A stretch of DNA of 64,000 nucleotides from SZUA-430 sp964561925 (GTDB lineage Bacteria; Pseudomonadota; Alphaproteobacteria; Micropepsales; Micropepsaceae), in the NCBI GenBank assembly GCA_964561925.1, contig CAZLRW010000002.1, positions 1 through 64,000 of the forward strand. Reading direction: 5' to 3'. Both the position numbers and the translations under genes were made by a program. The stretch's first letter is position 1. Each line of letters opens with the position of its first letter. Under the pieces are notes generated by a model that did no database searches, was not told where the DNA came from, and saw only the letters and a program-made list of their open reading frames with translations. Shown one piece after another: positions 1-7,517 of the stretch.

Positions 1-778
1 CGGTGATCTCGGCGTAGATTTTCGCGCCGCGGGCTTTGGCGTGTTGCAGCTCTTCCAAGATCAGGATGCCGCCGCCGCCGGAGATGACGAAGCCGTCGCG
101 GTTTTTGTCGTAGGCCCGGCTCGCCTTGTGCGGCGTGTCGTTGTACTTCGACGACATCGCGCCCATGGCGTCGAACAGGACGGAGAGCGACCAGTCGAGT
201 TCCTCGCCGCCGCCGGCAAACATCACGTCCTGCTTACCCCACTGGATCATTTCGTAGGCGTTGCCGATGCAGTTCGCGGAGGTCGAGCAGGCGGACGAGA
301 TCGAGTAGTTCACGCCCTTCGTCTTGAACCAGGTCGAGAGGTTCGCCGAGCAGGTCGACGACATCGCCTTAGGTACGGCGAAGGGGCCGACTTTCTTCGG
401 GCCCTTGACAGGTTCGCTGCGCGCGGTGTCGGCGGCGGCGACAATCGCCTTCGTCGAGGGGCCGCCGGAGCCCACGATGAGGCCGGTGCGTTCGTTCGAG
501 ACGTCCTTCGGTTCAAGGCCGCTGTCTGCGATCGCCTGGTTCATCGCCATCCAGGCATAAGCAGCGCCGTCGCCCATAAAGCGGCGCGCGCGCCGGTCGA
601 CGGCGGTGTCCAGATCGACCTTCAAGCTGCCATGCACTTGGCTACGGAAGCCCATGCGCTGATAGTCTTCGGCGGCGGTGATGCCGGACTTCGCTTCTCG
701 GAGCGAAGCCGTCACTTCCTGCGTGTTGTTGCCGATCGAGCAGACAATGCCCATCCCTGTGACGACGACGCGTCTCAT
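1..778 (-). CDS. fabB: beta-ketoacyl-ACP synthase I FabB (partial, runs off window edge)
   Basis: Elongating condensing enzyme of type II fatty acid synthesis, joining acyl chains to malonyl-ACP. With FabA it supports anaerobic-type unsaturated fatty acid synthesis. Reading the minus strand from the ATG at 778 gives MRRVVVTGMGIVCSIGNN, a typical KAS I/II N-terminus, and later the active-site cysteine in SACSTSANCIGNAYE. The frame is open to base 1, so the C-terminal part with the catalytic histidines lies outside the window. It follows fabA by 54 bases on the same strand, so the two are probably cotranscribed. FabB rather than FabF is inferred from the fabA linkage. Confidence 0.93.
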   Translation of the reverse strand, partial: MRRVVVTGMGIVCSIGNNTQEVTASLREAKSGITAAEDYQRMGFRSQVHGSLKVDLDTAVDRRARRFMGDGAAYAWMAMNQAIADSGLEPKDVSNERTGLIVGSGGPSTKAIVAAADTARSEPVKGPKKVGPFAVPKAMSSTCSANLSTWFKTKGVNYSISSACSTSANCIGNAYEMIQWGKQDVMFAGGGEELDWSLSVLFDAMGAMSSKYNDTPHKASRAYDKNRDGFVISGGGGILILEELQHAKARGAKIYAEIT

Positions 779-832
779 GCGACGATCCTTCGATCCAAAA
801 AAATGTGCCGCGAGCGTTGCGCTCGCGCGCGT

Positions 833-1381
833 TCAGGCTGTGGCGGCCGCGTCCGGGGCAAGGAGGACCCGCAAGTCCTTTGCTTCGTAGGCGAGCCTGC
901 CGTCGATCTTCATGGTGCCGTCCGCGATGCCCAACACCAACTTGCGCAGGATGACGCGCTTCAAGTCGATGACATAGGTAACGAGGCGCGCTTCCGGAAG
1001 CACCATGTCGGTGAACTTGACCTCGCCCACGCCGGCGGCCCGTCCGCGGCCTTTGCCGCCCATCCACCCGAGGAAGAAGCCGAGCATCTGCCACATGGCG
1101 TCAAGTCCGAGGCAACCCGGCATGACCGGGTCGCTCTCGAAGTGGCATTTGAAGAACCAGAGGTCCGGCTTGATGTCGAATTCGGCGACGATCTGGCCCT
1201 TGTCGTTCGCCCCGCCGGTGTCGGCGATGTGCGTGATACGGTCGAACATCAGCATCGGCGGCAGCGGCAGGCGCGCATTGCCCGGGCCGAACAGGCGGCC
1301 GTGAGCGCAGTCGAGCAGCCCCTGCAGGTCGAAGGAACTGCGCTCTTTCACGAGGTTCGCCGCAGCCGTTGCACTTGACAT
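833..1381 (-). CDS. fabA: 3-hydroxydecanoyl-ACP dehydratase/isomerase FabA
   Basis: Dehydrates 3-hydroxyacyl-ACP and isomerises trans-2- to cis-3-decenoyl-ACP, the branch point to unsaturated fatty acids. The 182-residue product has the usual family length and carries the hot-dog active-site stretch CHFESDPVMPGCLGLDAMWQ, with the catalytic His early and the Asp in GLDA. The ATG at 1381 is chosen over an adjacent in-frame TTG at 1384. It is divergent from irr, with about 145 bases between the two start codons. A 10-base palindrome (TGGTTAACCA, 1385-1394) and a 17-base inverted repeat lie in that gap and could carry regulation. First gene of a fabA-fabB operon. Confidence 0.96.
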   Translation of the reverse strand: MSSATAAANLVKERSSFDLQGLLDCAHGRLFGPGNARLPLPPMLMFDRITHIADTGGANDKGQIVAEFDIKPDLWFFKCHFESDPVMPGCLGLDAMWQMLGFFLGWMGGKGRGRAAGVGEVKFTDMVLPEARLVTYVIDLKRVILRKLVLGIADGTMKIDGRLAYEAKDLRVLLAPDAAATA

Positions 1382-1415
1382 CAATGGTTAACCATCCGAT
1401 TTCTCTCCCGCGTAG

Positions 1416-1432
1416 TTTTGAGCTATTCAAAA
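1416..1432. promoter_or_regulatory. inverted repeat in fabA-irr intergenic region (candidate operator)
   Basis: TTTTGA and TCAAAA half-sites separated by GCTAT form a perfect dyad between the divergent fabA and irr genes. A fatty-acid or iron regulator could bind here, but the sequence matches no operator I can name with certainty. It is not an Irr box of the TTTAGAA-N3-TTCTAAA type. Confidence 0.35.
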
Positions 1433-1525
1433 GTGCGGGAGAGCGCGCGTTACATGCGCGTCAACTCTATGCGGTGCATGAGGGGGTTTCAACCTCTCCA
1501 GACGTAGGTGCAAGAGCGGTTCCGA

Positions 1526-1963
1526 ATGCGTTCCACAGGGTCCAAGGGCGCCGCTGCGCCGAAACTCGATCTGGTCGCTCGCCTGCGCGATGCGGGCCTC
1601 AGGCCCACGCGCCAGCGGGTTGCGCTGGGGCGGTTGTTGTTCGCGAGCGGCGACCGGCATGTGACGGCCGAGAACCTGCACCAGGAGGCGACGCGCGGCG
1701 GCGTCCAACTGTCGCTTGCGACCGTCTACAACACACTCCACCAGTTCACGAGCGCGGGTCTTTTGCGCCAGGTCATCGTCGACGGCGACAAGACCTATTT
1801 CGACACGAATATCGGCGACCACCATCACTTCTACTTCGAGGATCGGGGCCTGCTCGCCGACATCCCGGGCGACACGGTGCACATCGACGGGTTGCCGCGG
1901 CCGCCGGCCGGCACCGAGATCGAGCGCGTCGAGGTGGTCGTGCGGCTCAAGTCGCGCGAGTGA
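1526..1963 (+). CDS. irr: Irr iron-response transcriptional regulator (Fur family)
   Basis: Haem-responsive Fur-family regulator that controls iron, haem and oxidative-stress genes in alphaproteobacteria. The 145-residue product contains the winged-helix stretch GLRPTRQRVALGRLLF, the recognition region LSLATVYNTLHQF, and the Irr-type FDTNIGDHHHFYFED with the HHH haem/metal site. The N-terminal haem regulatory motif GCPWHD of Bradyrhizobium Irr is absent, so degradation-type control may differ. ATG 1526 is preferred because a purine-rich GAGCGG lies 6 bases upstream. A GTG at 1508 would add six residues. A near-consensus Irr box lies 10 bases after its stop, ahead of rubrerythrin. Linkage of irr to fabA-fabB is common in this class. 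Confidence 0.92.
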   Translation: MRSTGSKGAAAPKLDLVARLRDAGLRPTRQRVALGRLLFASGDRHVTAENLHQEATRGGVQLSLATVYNTLHQFTSAGLLRQVIVDGDKTYFDTNIGDHHHFYFEDRGLLADIPGDTVHIDGLPRPPAGTEIERVEVVVRLKSRE

Positions 1964-1972
1964 CTCGCACCA

Positions 1973-1989
1973 TTTAGAATTGTTCTAAG
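1973..1989. promoter_or_regulatory. Irr box / iron control element (ICE)
   Basis: The sequence TTTAGAATTGTTCTAAG matches the alphaproteobacterial ICE consensus TTTAGAA-N3-TTCTAAA at all but the last base. It sits just upstream of a -35 element of the rubrerythrin promoter and immediately downstream of irr. Position and match predict that Irr binds here and represses or modulates rubrerythrin according to iron/haem status. Confidence 0.8.
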
Positions 1990-1992
1990 CTG

Positions 1993-2020
1993 TTGACTTC
2001 GCCGGTTCGGTGACTATTCT
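1993..2020 (+). promoter_or_regulatory. sigma70-type promoter of the rubrerythrin operon
   Basis: TTGACT (1993-1998) and TATTCT (2015-2020) with 16-base spacing form a good -35/-10 pair about 55 bases ahead of the rubrerythrin ATG. The ICE ends four bases before the -35, so bound Irr would interfere with polymerase. Confidence 0.6.
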
Positions 2021-2075
2021 CCCCGCGCGACGGCGGGGCTTGTCACGCGCCGCTTCCATCGGAGGAGAGAATTTC

Positions 2076-2495
2076 ATGGCAAAGCTTGGTGGGACGAAGA
2101 CGGTCGACAACCTGAAGGCTGCGTTTGCGGGCGAAAGCCAGGCGAACCGGCGCTATCTCTACTTCGCGCAGAAGGCCGACGTCGAAGGCTACAACGACGT
2201 GGCGGCCGTGTTCCGCTCGACCGCGGAAGGCGAGACGGGCCACGCGCACGGGCATCTCGAGTTTCTCGAGGCCGTGGGCGATCCGGCGACGGGTCTCAAG
2301 ATCGGTCCGACGGCCGACAATCTGAAGGCCGCGATCGCGGGCGAGACGCACGAATACACCGACATGTATCCGGGCATGGCCAAGACGGCGCGCCAGGAAG
2401 GCTTCGACGAAATCGCCGACTGGTTCGAGACGCTGGCGAAAGCCGAGAAGAGCCACGCGGGGCGCTTCCAAAAGGCGCTCGATACGCTGGGTTAG
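2076..2495 (+). CDS. rubrerythrin-type diiron protein (no rubredoxin domain)
   Basis: Ferritin-like four-helix diiron protein, predicted to reduce hydrogen peroxide in the cytoplasm. The 139 residues show diiron ligands E20, E53xxH56, E90/E93 and E124xxH127. The two halves look duplicated: DNLKAA-AGE recurs at residues 11-20 and 81-90. The C-terminal rubredoxin FeS4 domain of classical rubrerythrin is missing, so an external electron donor is needed. The Fe-S protein downstream is the obvious candidate (inference). ATG 2076 is fixed by GGAGGAGAG just upstream. It is preceded by a clear promoter and an Irr box. A long inverted repeat begins at its stop codon. Confidence 0.9.
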   Translation: MAKLGGTKTVDNLKAAFAGESQANRRYLYFAQKADVEGYNDVAAVFRSTAEGETGHAHGHLEFLEAVGDPATGLKIGPTADNLKAAIAGETHEYTDMYPGMAKTARQEGFDEIADWFETLAKAEKSHAGRFQKALDTLG

Positions 2496-2591
2496 TCTGG
2501 GAGCGCGGGCGTCCCGCCCGCACTTCCTTATCCATTGCTCTACCGTTTGAGGGTCAGTCGAGAGCGGGCGGGACGCCCGCGCTCCCAGACT
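2494..2591. repeat. long perfect inverted repeat (REP/MITE-like element), copy 1
   Basis: Two 28-base arms (2494-2521 and 2564-2591) are perfect reverse complements around a 42-base loop. The arm core is GGAGCGCGGGCGTCCCGCCC. The left arm starts inside the rubrerythrin stop codon and the right arm ends 22 bases before the Fe-S gene start. In RNA it would form a very stable hairpin inside the presumed operon. A second copy lies at 4596-4710. Confidence 0.9.
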
Positions 2592-2613
2592 GCGCCTGCG
2601 CCAAGGAACACAC

Positions 2614-3954
2614 GTGAGAGAAGGCAGTCTTGAAGCGCCCAAACGGCATCCGCTGAATTGGCAGGATGGCGACTTTACCGATCCGAAGAAACTCGACGAC
2701 GAGATGCGGCGGGTGTTCGACATCTGTCACGGGTGCCGGCGCTGCTTCAATCTGTGCGACTCGTTTCCGCGGCTGTTCGATCTCGTCGACGCGTCGCCGG
2801 ACGAGATGCATGGGGTCAAGTCGGAGGATTTCGCACCTGTCGTCGAAGCGTGCACGCTTTGCGACATGTGCTTCATGACGAAGTGCCCCTACGTGCCGCC
2901 GCACGAATTCAATCTCGACTTTCCGCATCTGATGCTGCGCTACCGCCATGCGGAAGCAAAGCAAGGCAAGGCGCACTTCGTGGCGCGCCAGATGGCGGAG
3001 ATGGACCGCAACGGTACGCTCGCCGTTCCGGTGGCGCCGGTCGTGAATTGGGGTGCGAACACAAAGAACACGCTCACGCGCAAGCTGGCCGAGGCCGTCG
3101 CCGGAATCGATGCGCGCGCCGATCTGCCGAAGTTTCATTCGCGTACGTTCACGATGACGGCGCGGCAGGAGCCGCTGAGCGCGAATGACAAAGCGCCCGC
3201 GTTCGGAAAACGCAAAGCGCTGCTGTTTGCGACCTGCTTCGTGAACTATAACCGGCCGACGACGGGCATTGCGGCGCGGAAGTTGCTCAGTCACTTGGGC
3301 GTCGAGACGATCGTCGAATACCCAGGTTGCTGCGGCATGCCGTTCCTGGAGCAAGCGGACCTCGCGCGGGTGACGGCGCAGGCCGAGAAGGTGTCGGCGG
3401 CGCTTGGACCCTATGTGGATCAGGGCTATGACATCATCGCGCTGACGGCGAGCTGCGGTCTCATGTTCAAATTCGAGTGGCCGCTGATCACGCCGGCGAA
3501 CGAGGCGGTTAAGAAGCTTGCCAAGGCGACGTACGACATCGACGAGTACGTGGTCGAAATCGCGAAGAAGAACGGCCTGCCCGAGGGCATGAAGCCGGTC
3601 GAGGGCGGGGTCAGCGTGCACCTGGCCTGTCACGCGCGGGCGCAGAACATGGGGCCGAAGGCGGCCGAAATGCTGAAACTCATCCCTCAGACGAAGGTCG
3701 ACGTGATCGAACGCTGCTCGGGCCATGGCGGCACGTTCGGCGTGCTGAAACCGACGCACGAGGTGGCGATGAAGGTGGGCAAGCCCGCCGCGCGAACCGC
3801 GCACACACAAAGCAACGCGCACGTCGTCTCGGATTGCCCGCTGGCGGCAAAGCATTTGAAGCAGGGGATGCGCGCGCTCGACGCGGCGGCGGCGCCGTCC
3901 GAGGCGACGCATCCGATCGAACTGATGGCCCGTGCCTACGGTCTTCTGGAGTGA
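2614..3954 (+). CDS. iron-sulfur (GlpC/heterodisulfide-reductase-like) protein with two ferredoxin clusters and CCG domains
   Basis: Predicted electron-transfer protein. The N-terminal region has two [4Fe-4S] motifs: C38xxC41xxC44xxxC48 and C80xxC83xxC86xxxxC91P. The C-terminal half has cysteine-rich CCG-type segments (YPGCCGMPF, TASCGLMF, LACHAR, ERCSGHGGTFG), as in GlpC, LutA and HdrD proteins. The length is 446 residues. Start is GTG 2614, preceded by AAGGAA at good spacing. It lies between rubrerythrin and a DUF3501 gene, and that gene order recurs in proteobacteria as far as I know. A role as electron donor to the rubredoxin-less rubrerythrin is inference. No transmembrane segment is apparent. 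Confidence 0.88.
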   Translation: MREGSLEAPKRHPLNWQDGDFTDPKKLDDEMRRVFDICHGCRRCFNLCDSFPRLFDLVDASPDEMHGVKSEDFAPVVEACTLCDMCFMTKCPYVPPHEFNLDFPHLMLRYRHAEAKQGKAHFVARQMAEMDRNGTLAVPVAPVVNWGANTKNTLTRKLAEAVAGIDARADLPKFHSRTFTMTARQEPLSANDKAPAFGKRKALLFATCFVNYNRPTTGIAARKLLSHLGVETIVEYPGCCGMPFLEQADLARVTAQAEKVSAALGPYVDQGYDIIALTASCGLMFKFEWPLITPANEAVKKLAKATYDIDEYVVEIAKKNGLPEGMKPVEGGVSVHLACHARAQNMGPKAAEMLKLIPQTKVDVIERCSGHGGTFGVLKPTHEVAMKVGKPAARTAHTQSNAHVVSDCPLAAKHLKQGMRALDAAAAPSEATHPIELMARAYGLLE

Positions 3955-3959
3955 CGATC

Positions 3960-4553
3960 ATGCCACGCGAACAACGGCGCATCACGCGCGACGACATCCT
4001 GCCGATGGCGCAGTACGGCAAGGAGCGGGCTGAGCGGCGCAAGGCGCTTTTGCCGGTGAAGAAGCTGCGCCGCGTCGAGGTCGGGCCGCATGCAACGTTC
4101 TACTTCGAGAGCTACGACACGATGTGGCTGCAGGTGCACGAGATGCTGTTCATCGAGCGCGGCGGCGAAGAACAGATCGCGGACGAACTGCGCGCGTACA
4201 ATCCGTTGATCCCGGCGCAGGGCACGTTGGTCGCGACGCTGATGTTCGAAATCGACGACGCGGACCTGCGGGCGCGCGTGCTGCGGCAGCTGACCGCGAT
4301 CGAAGAGACCGCGTTCCTTGACGTCGCGGGGGAGCGGATCAAGGCGTCGTTCGAGACCGACGTGGAGCGCACGGCGGAAGACGGCAAGACCTCGTCGGTG
4401 CATTTCCTGCGGTTCAAGTTGAACCCGGCGCAGGTCGTCAAGTTCCGCGACGCGAACACGCCGGTGATGCTCGGCTTCACCCATACGAACTACGGCCACA
4501 TCGCGATGGTGCAAGGCGCGACGCGGGACGAGCTCGCGAAGGATTTGGGGTAG
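3960..4553 (+). CDS. DUF3501 family protein
   Basis: A 197-residue soluble protein beginning MPREQRRITRDDILPMAQYG, with FYFESYDTMWLQVHEMLFIERGG in the centre and GFTHTNYGHIAMV near the C-terminus. I recognise it as DUF3501, which typically follows a rubrerythrin plus an Fe-S reductase-like protein. Biochemical function is unknown. ATG 3960 lies five bases after the stop of the Fe-S gene, so the two are surely translationally coupled. There are no cysteines to ligate a cluster, so it is more likely a partner or assembly factor than a redox carrier (inference). Confidence 0.8.
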   Translation: MPREQRRITRDDILPMAQYGKERAERRKALLPVKKLRRVEVGPHATFYFESYDTMWLQVHEMLFIERGGEEQIADELRAYNPLIPAQGTLVATLMFEIDDADLRARVLRQLTAIEETAFLDVAGERIKASFETDVERTAEDGKTSSVHFLRFKLNPAQVVKFRDANTPVMLGFTHTNYGHIAMVQGATRDELAKDLG

Positions 4554-4595
4554 CTCCTAGGCCTCTTGCGGTGGCCAATCGTCGAGTGGTTGACA

Positions 4596-4710
4596 GCGCA
4601 GTCTGGGAGCGCGGGCGTCCCGCCCGCTCTTGTCGGAGCCGCTATCCGAGCCTGAAGCAAATTCGGACGTCGTGAAGGGCGGGCGGGACGCCCGCGCTCC
4701 CAGACTGCGC
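4596..4710. repeat. long perfect inverted repeat (REP/MITE-like element), copy 2
   Basis: Arms 4596-4627 and 4679-4710 are perfect 32-base reverse complements around a 51-base loop. The core is the same as in the copy at 2494-2591. It starts 43 bases after the DUF3501 stop and could also act as a transcription terminator or mRNA 3' stabiliser. The loop sequences of the two copies differ, which argues for conserved ends and variable filling. Confidence 0.9.
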
Positions 4711-4763
4711 TGCGCGCAACCAAAACAGTCACTGCCGGCGTCAAGTTGCTGTATCATTGTGTC

Positions 4764-5591
4764 ATGGCCCTTTCCGACGAGCAGCTTGAGCGGTACGCGC
4801 GGCACATCATCCTTCGGGAGGTGGGGGGCGCGGGACAGGCGCGGCTCGCGCAGGCGCGGGTGTTGATTGTCGGCGCCGGTGGGTTGGGGTCGCCGGCTTT
4901 GCTTTATCTCTCGGCTGCGGGCGTGGGAACGATCGGGGTTGTCGACGACGATGAGGTGTCGCTCTCCAATCTTCAGCGGCAGATCGCGCATCGCACGCAG
5001 GATGTCGGGCGGCTGAAGGTCGAGAGTGCGTCCGACAGCGCGCGGGCGATCAATCCGGATACGCACATCAACCGGCATGCGACGCGGATCAACGCGCACA
5101 ATGCGTTCGATCTCGTGAAGAACTACGAGATCGTGCTCGACGGGTCGGACAATTTCGCGACGCGGTTCTTGGTCAACGACGCTTGCTATCTCGCCGGGCG
5201 CACGTTGGTGTCGGCGGCGGTCGGGCAGTTCGACGGGCAGCTTGCGGTGTTCAAGGCGCATGTGCGCGGCGAGACGAAACGGCTTTATCCCTGCTACCGC
5301 TGTCTCTTCCCTGAGGCGCCGCCTGCAGGCACGGTGCCGTCGTGTTCGGAGGCGGGCATTTTGGGCGCGCTGACCGGCGTCATGGGGTCGTTGCAGGCGC
5401 TGGAGGCGATCAAGGAAATCCTCGATATCGGCGACACGATGGCGGGGCGGCTCATGCTATACGACGGGCTCGGCGGCACGTTCCGGACGGTCAAGGTGAA
5501 GCCCGATCCGCACTGCGCGCTGTGCGGGCCAGAGGCCACAATTCGTGACCTTTCTCACCATGAGGCGGTAGAGCGCGCCTGTACCCCCTAG
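4764..5591 (+). CDS. MoeB/ThiF-family E1-like adenylyltransferase
   Basis: Adenylates the C-terminal glycine of a ubiquitin-like sulfur carrier (MoaD or ThiS type), for molybdopterin or thiamin synthesis. The 275-residue protein shows the nucleotide-binding VLIVGAGGLGSPALLYL, the conserved RQI and DGSDNFATRFLVND segments, and two zinc-binding pairs (CYRC and CALC). ATG 4764 gives MALSDEQLERYARHIIL, the usual family N-terminus. No moaD, thiS or rhodanese extension is adjacent, so MoeB and ThiF cannot be told apart. It follows the repeat element and precedes an ABC exporter by 57 bases. Confidence 0.88.
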   Translation: MALSDEQLERYARHIILREVGGAGQARLAQARVLIVGAGGLGSPALLYLSAAGVGTIGVVDDDEVSLSNLQRQIAHRTQDVGRLKVESASDSARAINPDTHINRHATRINAHNAFDLVKNYEIVLDGSDNFATRFLVNDACYLAGRTLVSAAVGQFDGQLAVFKAHVRGETKRLYPCYRCLFPEAPPAGTVPSCSEAGILGALTGVMGSLQALEAIKEILDIGDTMAGRLMLYDGLGGTFRTVKVKPDPHCALCGPEATIRDLSHHEAVERACTP

Positions 5592-5648
5592 CCAGGGGGC
5601 GCGGGCGGGCGTATTGCTCCCGGCCCATTTTCCAACCCGGTTGGTGTC

Positions 5649-7517
5649 ATGACTGCGCCCATGCATGGACGCAAGATGAAGCCTCGATTCGCGCCGCGTC
5701 TGTTGACGCACGAGCCGAAGGCCGAAGCTCTGCCCGAAGTGGCGCGGCCCGAGCGCGTGCCGGGGACGCCGTTCGGCTTCTTGCGATTTCTCGTTGCACG
5801 ACACTATCGCGGGCGGCTTGCGGCGTTCGTTGCGTGTGTCGCGCTTGCGACTGCGGTCGAGGCGATGAGCCCCTACGTGCTCGGCCGGATGATCAACGCG
5901 CTGACCGCGGCCGTGCAAAGCGGCACGCAGGATTGGAGCGCGGTTTCGCTCTATGTCGTGCTGTTTGCGGCGGTCTGGTACACGCCCGCCTTGATCGTGC
6001 GCGGAGCGGAGGCGATCGACATTTACATGAGCCCGCGGATGCGGGCGTTGGCGCAGAAGTACCTGTTCTCCTACATGCTCGGGCACAGCCCGCGTTACTT
6101 CCAGGAAAACTTCGCCGGCAAACTCGGGCAGAAGGTGAAGCAGGCGGGGCAGGCGACGGTGTCGCTGCTCAACATTCTGGCGTTCGAGTGCGTGCGCATC
6201 GTGGTGCTGCTCGGCGTGGGCGGGGTGCTGCTCTATCTGCAGAGTGCGTTTTATGCCGCGGTGTTGTTCGGGTGGGCCGCCGTTTATCTGGCCGTCGTGA
6301 CGTGGCTGGCGCGGCGTTGCGTCGTGCTGTCGAAGGTGTTCTCGGACGAGGTCTCGACGTCGACCGGGCGGCTGATCGATGCGATTTCGAACGCCGATTT
6401 GGTGCGGGCGTTCGCGCGGGCGGCGTTTGAGCGGCGGTTCTTGTCGACGTTCCTGGCCGATGAAATGAACGCGTCGCAGTCGTTGCGCTGGTTCCTGATC
6501 GTGATGCGGCTCTTCATGTCGACGGCGATGCTGGTGCTGTTGCTGGGGCTCGTGATCCTGGCCATGCGCGACACGCTATCGGGCGCGATCACGGTCGGCG
6601 CGTTCACGATGATCTTCTTCCTGGGCACGATGATCGCGCGCTCGGTGCAGGAATTGTCTTACCGGATGCTCGATTTCTTCGAACAGTTGGGGACGCTGGC
6701 CGAGGCGCTGGAGCTCGTCACGCAGCCGCATGAGATCGTCGATCAGCCGGCGGCGCGGCCGCTCGCGATTCGCAACGGCGAGATCTCATTCGAGAACATC
6801 TCGTTCGCTCATGCCGACGGGCATCCGGTGTTCCAGGGGCTCAACCTCAAGATCAATGCGGGGGAGAAGGTCGGGCTCGTGGGCAAGTCGGGTGCCGGCA
6901 AGTCGACGCTCGTCAAGCTGCTGCGCCGGCAGTTCGAGCCGCAGGGCGGGCGCATCCTGATTGACGGGCAGAACGTCGCCGACGTGACGTGGGATTCACT
7001 GAACGAGGCGATCGCCGAAGTGCAGCAGATGCCCGGCGTGTTCCACCGGCCGGTGCGCGACAACATCCGCTACTCGAAACCGGAGGCGGACGAGACCGTC
7101 GTCGTGGCGGCGGCAAAGGATGCGCATGCGCACGACTTCATCTCGGGGCGCGAGTCCGGTTACGACACGATCGTGGGCGAGCAGGGGATCAAGCTCTCGG
7201 GCGGCGAGCGCCAGCGCGTCGCGATCGCGCGCGCGCTGGTCAAGGACGCGAAGATCCTGGTGCTCGACGAGGCGACGTCGTCGCTCGACTCGGAGAGCGA
7301 GCATCTGATCCAGGAGGCGTTGTTCGAACTGATGCGCGGGCGCACCGTGATCGCGATCGCGCACCGGCTTTCGACGATCGTGGGCATGGACCGGATCGTC
7401 TATCTCGACGAAGGGCGCATCGTCGAGCAGGGCAGTCACAGCGAACTTCTCGCGCGCGGCGGGCCTTACGCGCAGCTTTGGAACCGGCAGGTCGGCGGGT
7501 TTATCGCGGCCGCTTGA
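5649..7517 (+). CDS. ABC exporter, fused permease-ATPase (half-transporter)
   Basis: 622-residue half-transporter that would homodimerise in the inner membrane. Residues of roughly 40-330 form the transmembrane domain with several hydrophobic helices. The nucleotide-binding domain has Walker A GKSGAGKST, signature LSGGERQR, Walker B KILVLDEATSSLDSE and the H-loop in AIAHRLST. Substrate cannot be read from sequence; the architecture fits the MsbA/Atm1-like superfamily. ATG 5649 is used; a second ATG four codons in is possible. Its 3' end overlaps the convergent M48 protease gene by 17 bases. Confidence 0.9.
   Translation: MTAPMHGRKMKPRFAPRLLTHEPKAEALPEVARPERVPGTPFGFLRFLVARHYRGRLAAFVACVALATAVEAMSPYVLGRMINALTAAVQSGTQDWSAVSLYVVLFAAVWYTPALIVRGAEAIDIYMSPRMRALAQKYLFSYMLGHSPRYFQENFAGKLGQKVKQAGQATVSLLNILAFECVRIVVLLGVGGVLLYLQSAFYAAVLFGWAAVYLAVVTWLARRCVVLSKVFSDEVSTSTGRLIDAISNADLVRAFARAAFERRFLSTFLADEMNASQSLRWFLIVMRLFMSTAMLVLLLGLVILAMRDTLSGAITVGAFTMIFFLGTMIARSVQELSYRMLDFFEQLGTLAEALELVTQPHEIVDQPAARPLAIRNGEISFENISFAHADGHPVFQGLNLKINAGEKVGLVGKSGAGKSTLVKLLRRQFEPQGGRILIDGQNVADVTWDSLNEAIAEVQQMPGVFHRPVRDNIRYSKPEADETVVVAAAKDAHAHDFISGRESGYDTIVGEQGIKLSGGERQRVAIARALVKDAKILVLDEATSSLDSESEHLIQEALFELMRGRTVIAIAHRLSTIVGMDRIVYLDEGRIVEQGSHSELLARGGPYAQLWNRQVGGFIAAA

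Noticed and set aside
41..1378. Long plus-strand open frame opposite fabB and fabA
   Set aside because: It is the GC-rich antisense shadow of two well-recognised genes; its product is arginine/histidine-rich low-complexity sequence.
2043..2723. Minus-strand frame through rubrerythrin and the inverted repeat
   Set aside because: Product contains translated repeat sequence (LGARASRP type) and the antisense of rubrerythrin; not a gene.
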